A stretch of 64,000 bases of DNA from Nostoc sp. NIES-4103. GTDB taxonomy: Bacteria; Cyanobacteriota; Cyanobacteriia; Cyanobacteriales; Nostocaceae. Of this stretch, positions 63,615 through 64,000 are shown one piece after another (the first letter of the stretch is position 1; each line of letters opens with the position of its first letter). The stretch lies in contig NZ_AP018288.1 in the NCBI RefSeq assembly GCF_002368335.1, positions 3,615,044 to 3,679,043 on the forward strand. Direction: 5' to 3'. The notes beneath the pieces are model-generated. The model was not told the origin of the DNA, searched no databases, and saw nothing but the letters and a program-made list of their open reading frames with translations. The translations under genes were made by a program, and so were the position numbers.

Positions 63615-64000
63615 TGCTTTTCCTGCCTCAAAAAAGGCAAGTTCTACTTTTAGAACGAAAAGTAGGCGATCGCTTTGTTCTTCCTAAGTTAACTCAAGGA
63701 CTTCAACAGCAGCTACCTCAACAGTCACTAAATCCTGATTGTCCTGGGGATAAATATCTGAACTGTTTGGGAATTAATCAATCTAGCGATTATTTCTGCT
63801 CTGGTTAATCTCATTAAACGAATAGTCAAGGATAGGAGTATTTATAGATATTCTTCATTTAAACTTCAGATAAATATTTCAGCAAATTTACTATGATATT
63901 TTTGTATCTATCAGTAGTTTCATACTAGCTTACTGTACAATACAAGATAATAAAAACTAAGCTACCAATAATATTTTTTAAATAGAGAATATGAAAAACA
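63615..64000. other. No convincing gene
   Basis: A 64-codon plus-strand frame at 63614-63808 overlaps the start of the minus-strand gene and has no family resemblance. The remaining DNA is AT-rich with no repeat, RNA gene or terminator that I recognise. Confidence 0.5.

Noticed and set aside
63614..63808. 64-codon plus-strand ORF
   Set aside because: Overlaps the start of the minus-strand gene, no family resemblance and no ribosome site.

Overview
The window looks like chromosome (or a large replicon) of a filamentous cyanobacterium of the Nostoc/Calothrix/Tolypothrix type. HIP1 octamers (GCGATCGC) are scattered throughout, heptameric tandem repeats sit between genes, and families largely confined to cyanobacteria (DUF1822, DUF928, CHASE2/CHAT proteins, haemagglutinin-type TPS exoproteins) are present. 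No tRNA, rRNA or CRISPR array was seen.

Region 1 (about 0.4-5.3 kb, minus strand) is a decayed biosynthetic remnant: non-ribosomal peptide synthetase (NRPS) pieces broken by a small insertion, an internal A/C fusion and an out-of-frame deletion junction with the back half of an MFS exporter. A frameshifted insertion sequence with 25-bp terminal inverted repeats closes it. Region 2 (5.3-10.4 kb, plus strand) is a plasmid- or phage-like replication module: an HTH protein apparently split by a frameshift, a DnaB helicase, a DUF5674 protein and a small partner.

Region 3 (10.5-47.4 kb) is the main content: a cyanobacterial extracellular contractile injection system (eCIS). Its accessory half (13.2-28 kb) holds a DUF4159-like protein, two large membrane proteins with Ig-like domains (one with WD40 repeats, one with a Pro/Thr-rich tail), the AAA+ ATPase, four tandem genes that share an N-terminal leader and look like cargo/effectors (one unknown, one nucleotidyltransferase-like with a candidate immunity gene, one His/Asn-type nuclease-like, one DUF4157 HExxH protein with a glycine-zipper tail), and a GH18-CBM2 glycosidase. 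The structural half has the DUF4255 cap protein on the minus strand, divergent from sheath, tube 1, tube 2, a small chaperone-like protein, a pseudokinase-TM-PstS-like fusion, a 48-aa protein, tube 3, a very long repeat protein, tube/baseplate adaptor, VgrG-like spike, gp25-like, gpJ-like and gpI-like baseplate proteins. A recurring upstream element built around ACTGCATAAGTT lies before the sheath operon, the divergent cap gene, the GH18 gene, the gp25 gene and, in shorter form, other accessory genes, suggesting one regulon.

Region 4 (47.7-59.9 kb): a CHAT-CHASE2 membrane protein with a DUF928 protein follows the baseplate genes. Convergent to it is a minus-strand operon of two-partner secretion: TpsB transporter, TpsA exoprotein, and a TPR-CHAT protein. 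Region 5 (60-64 kb) is degraded accessory DNA: a four-helix-bundle gene with a premature stop, an ISL3 transposase pseudogene, an AIPR-type (abortive infection) gene truncated exactly at a 44-bp inverted repeat, and a hypothetical gene.

The most interesting material is the effector family with a shared leader, the shared upstream element, the kinase-like/PstS-like fusion inside the structural operon, and the repeat protein whose frameshift has itself been duplicated.
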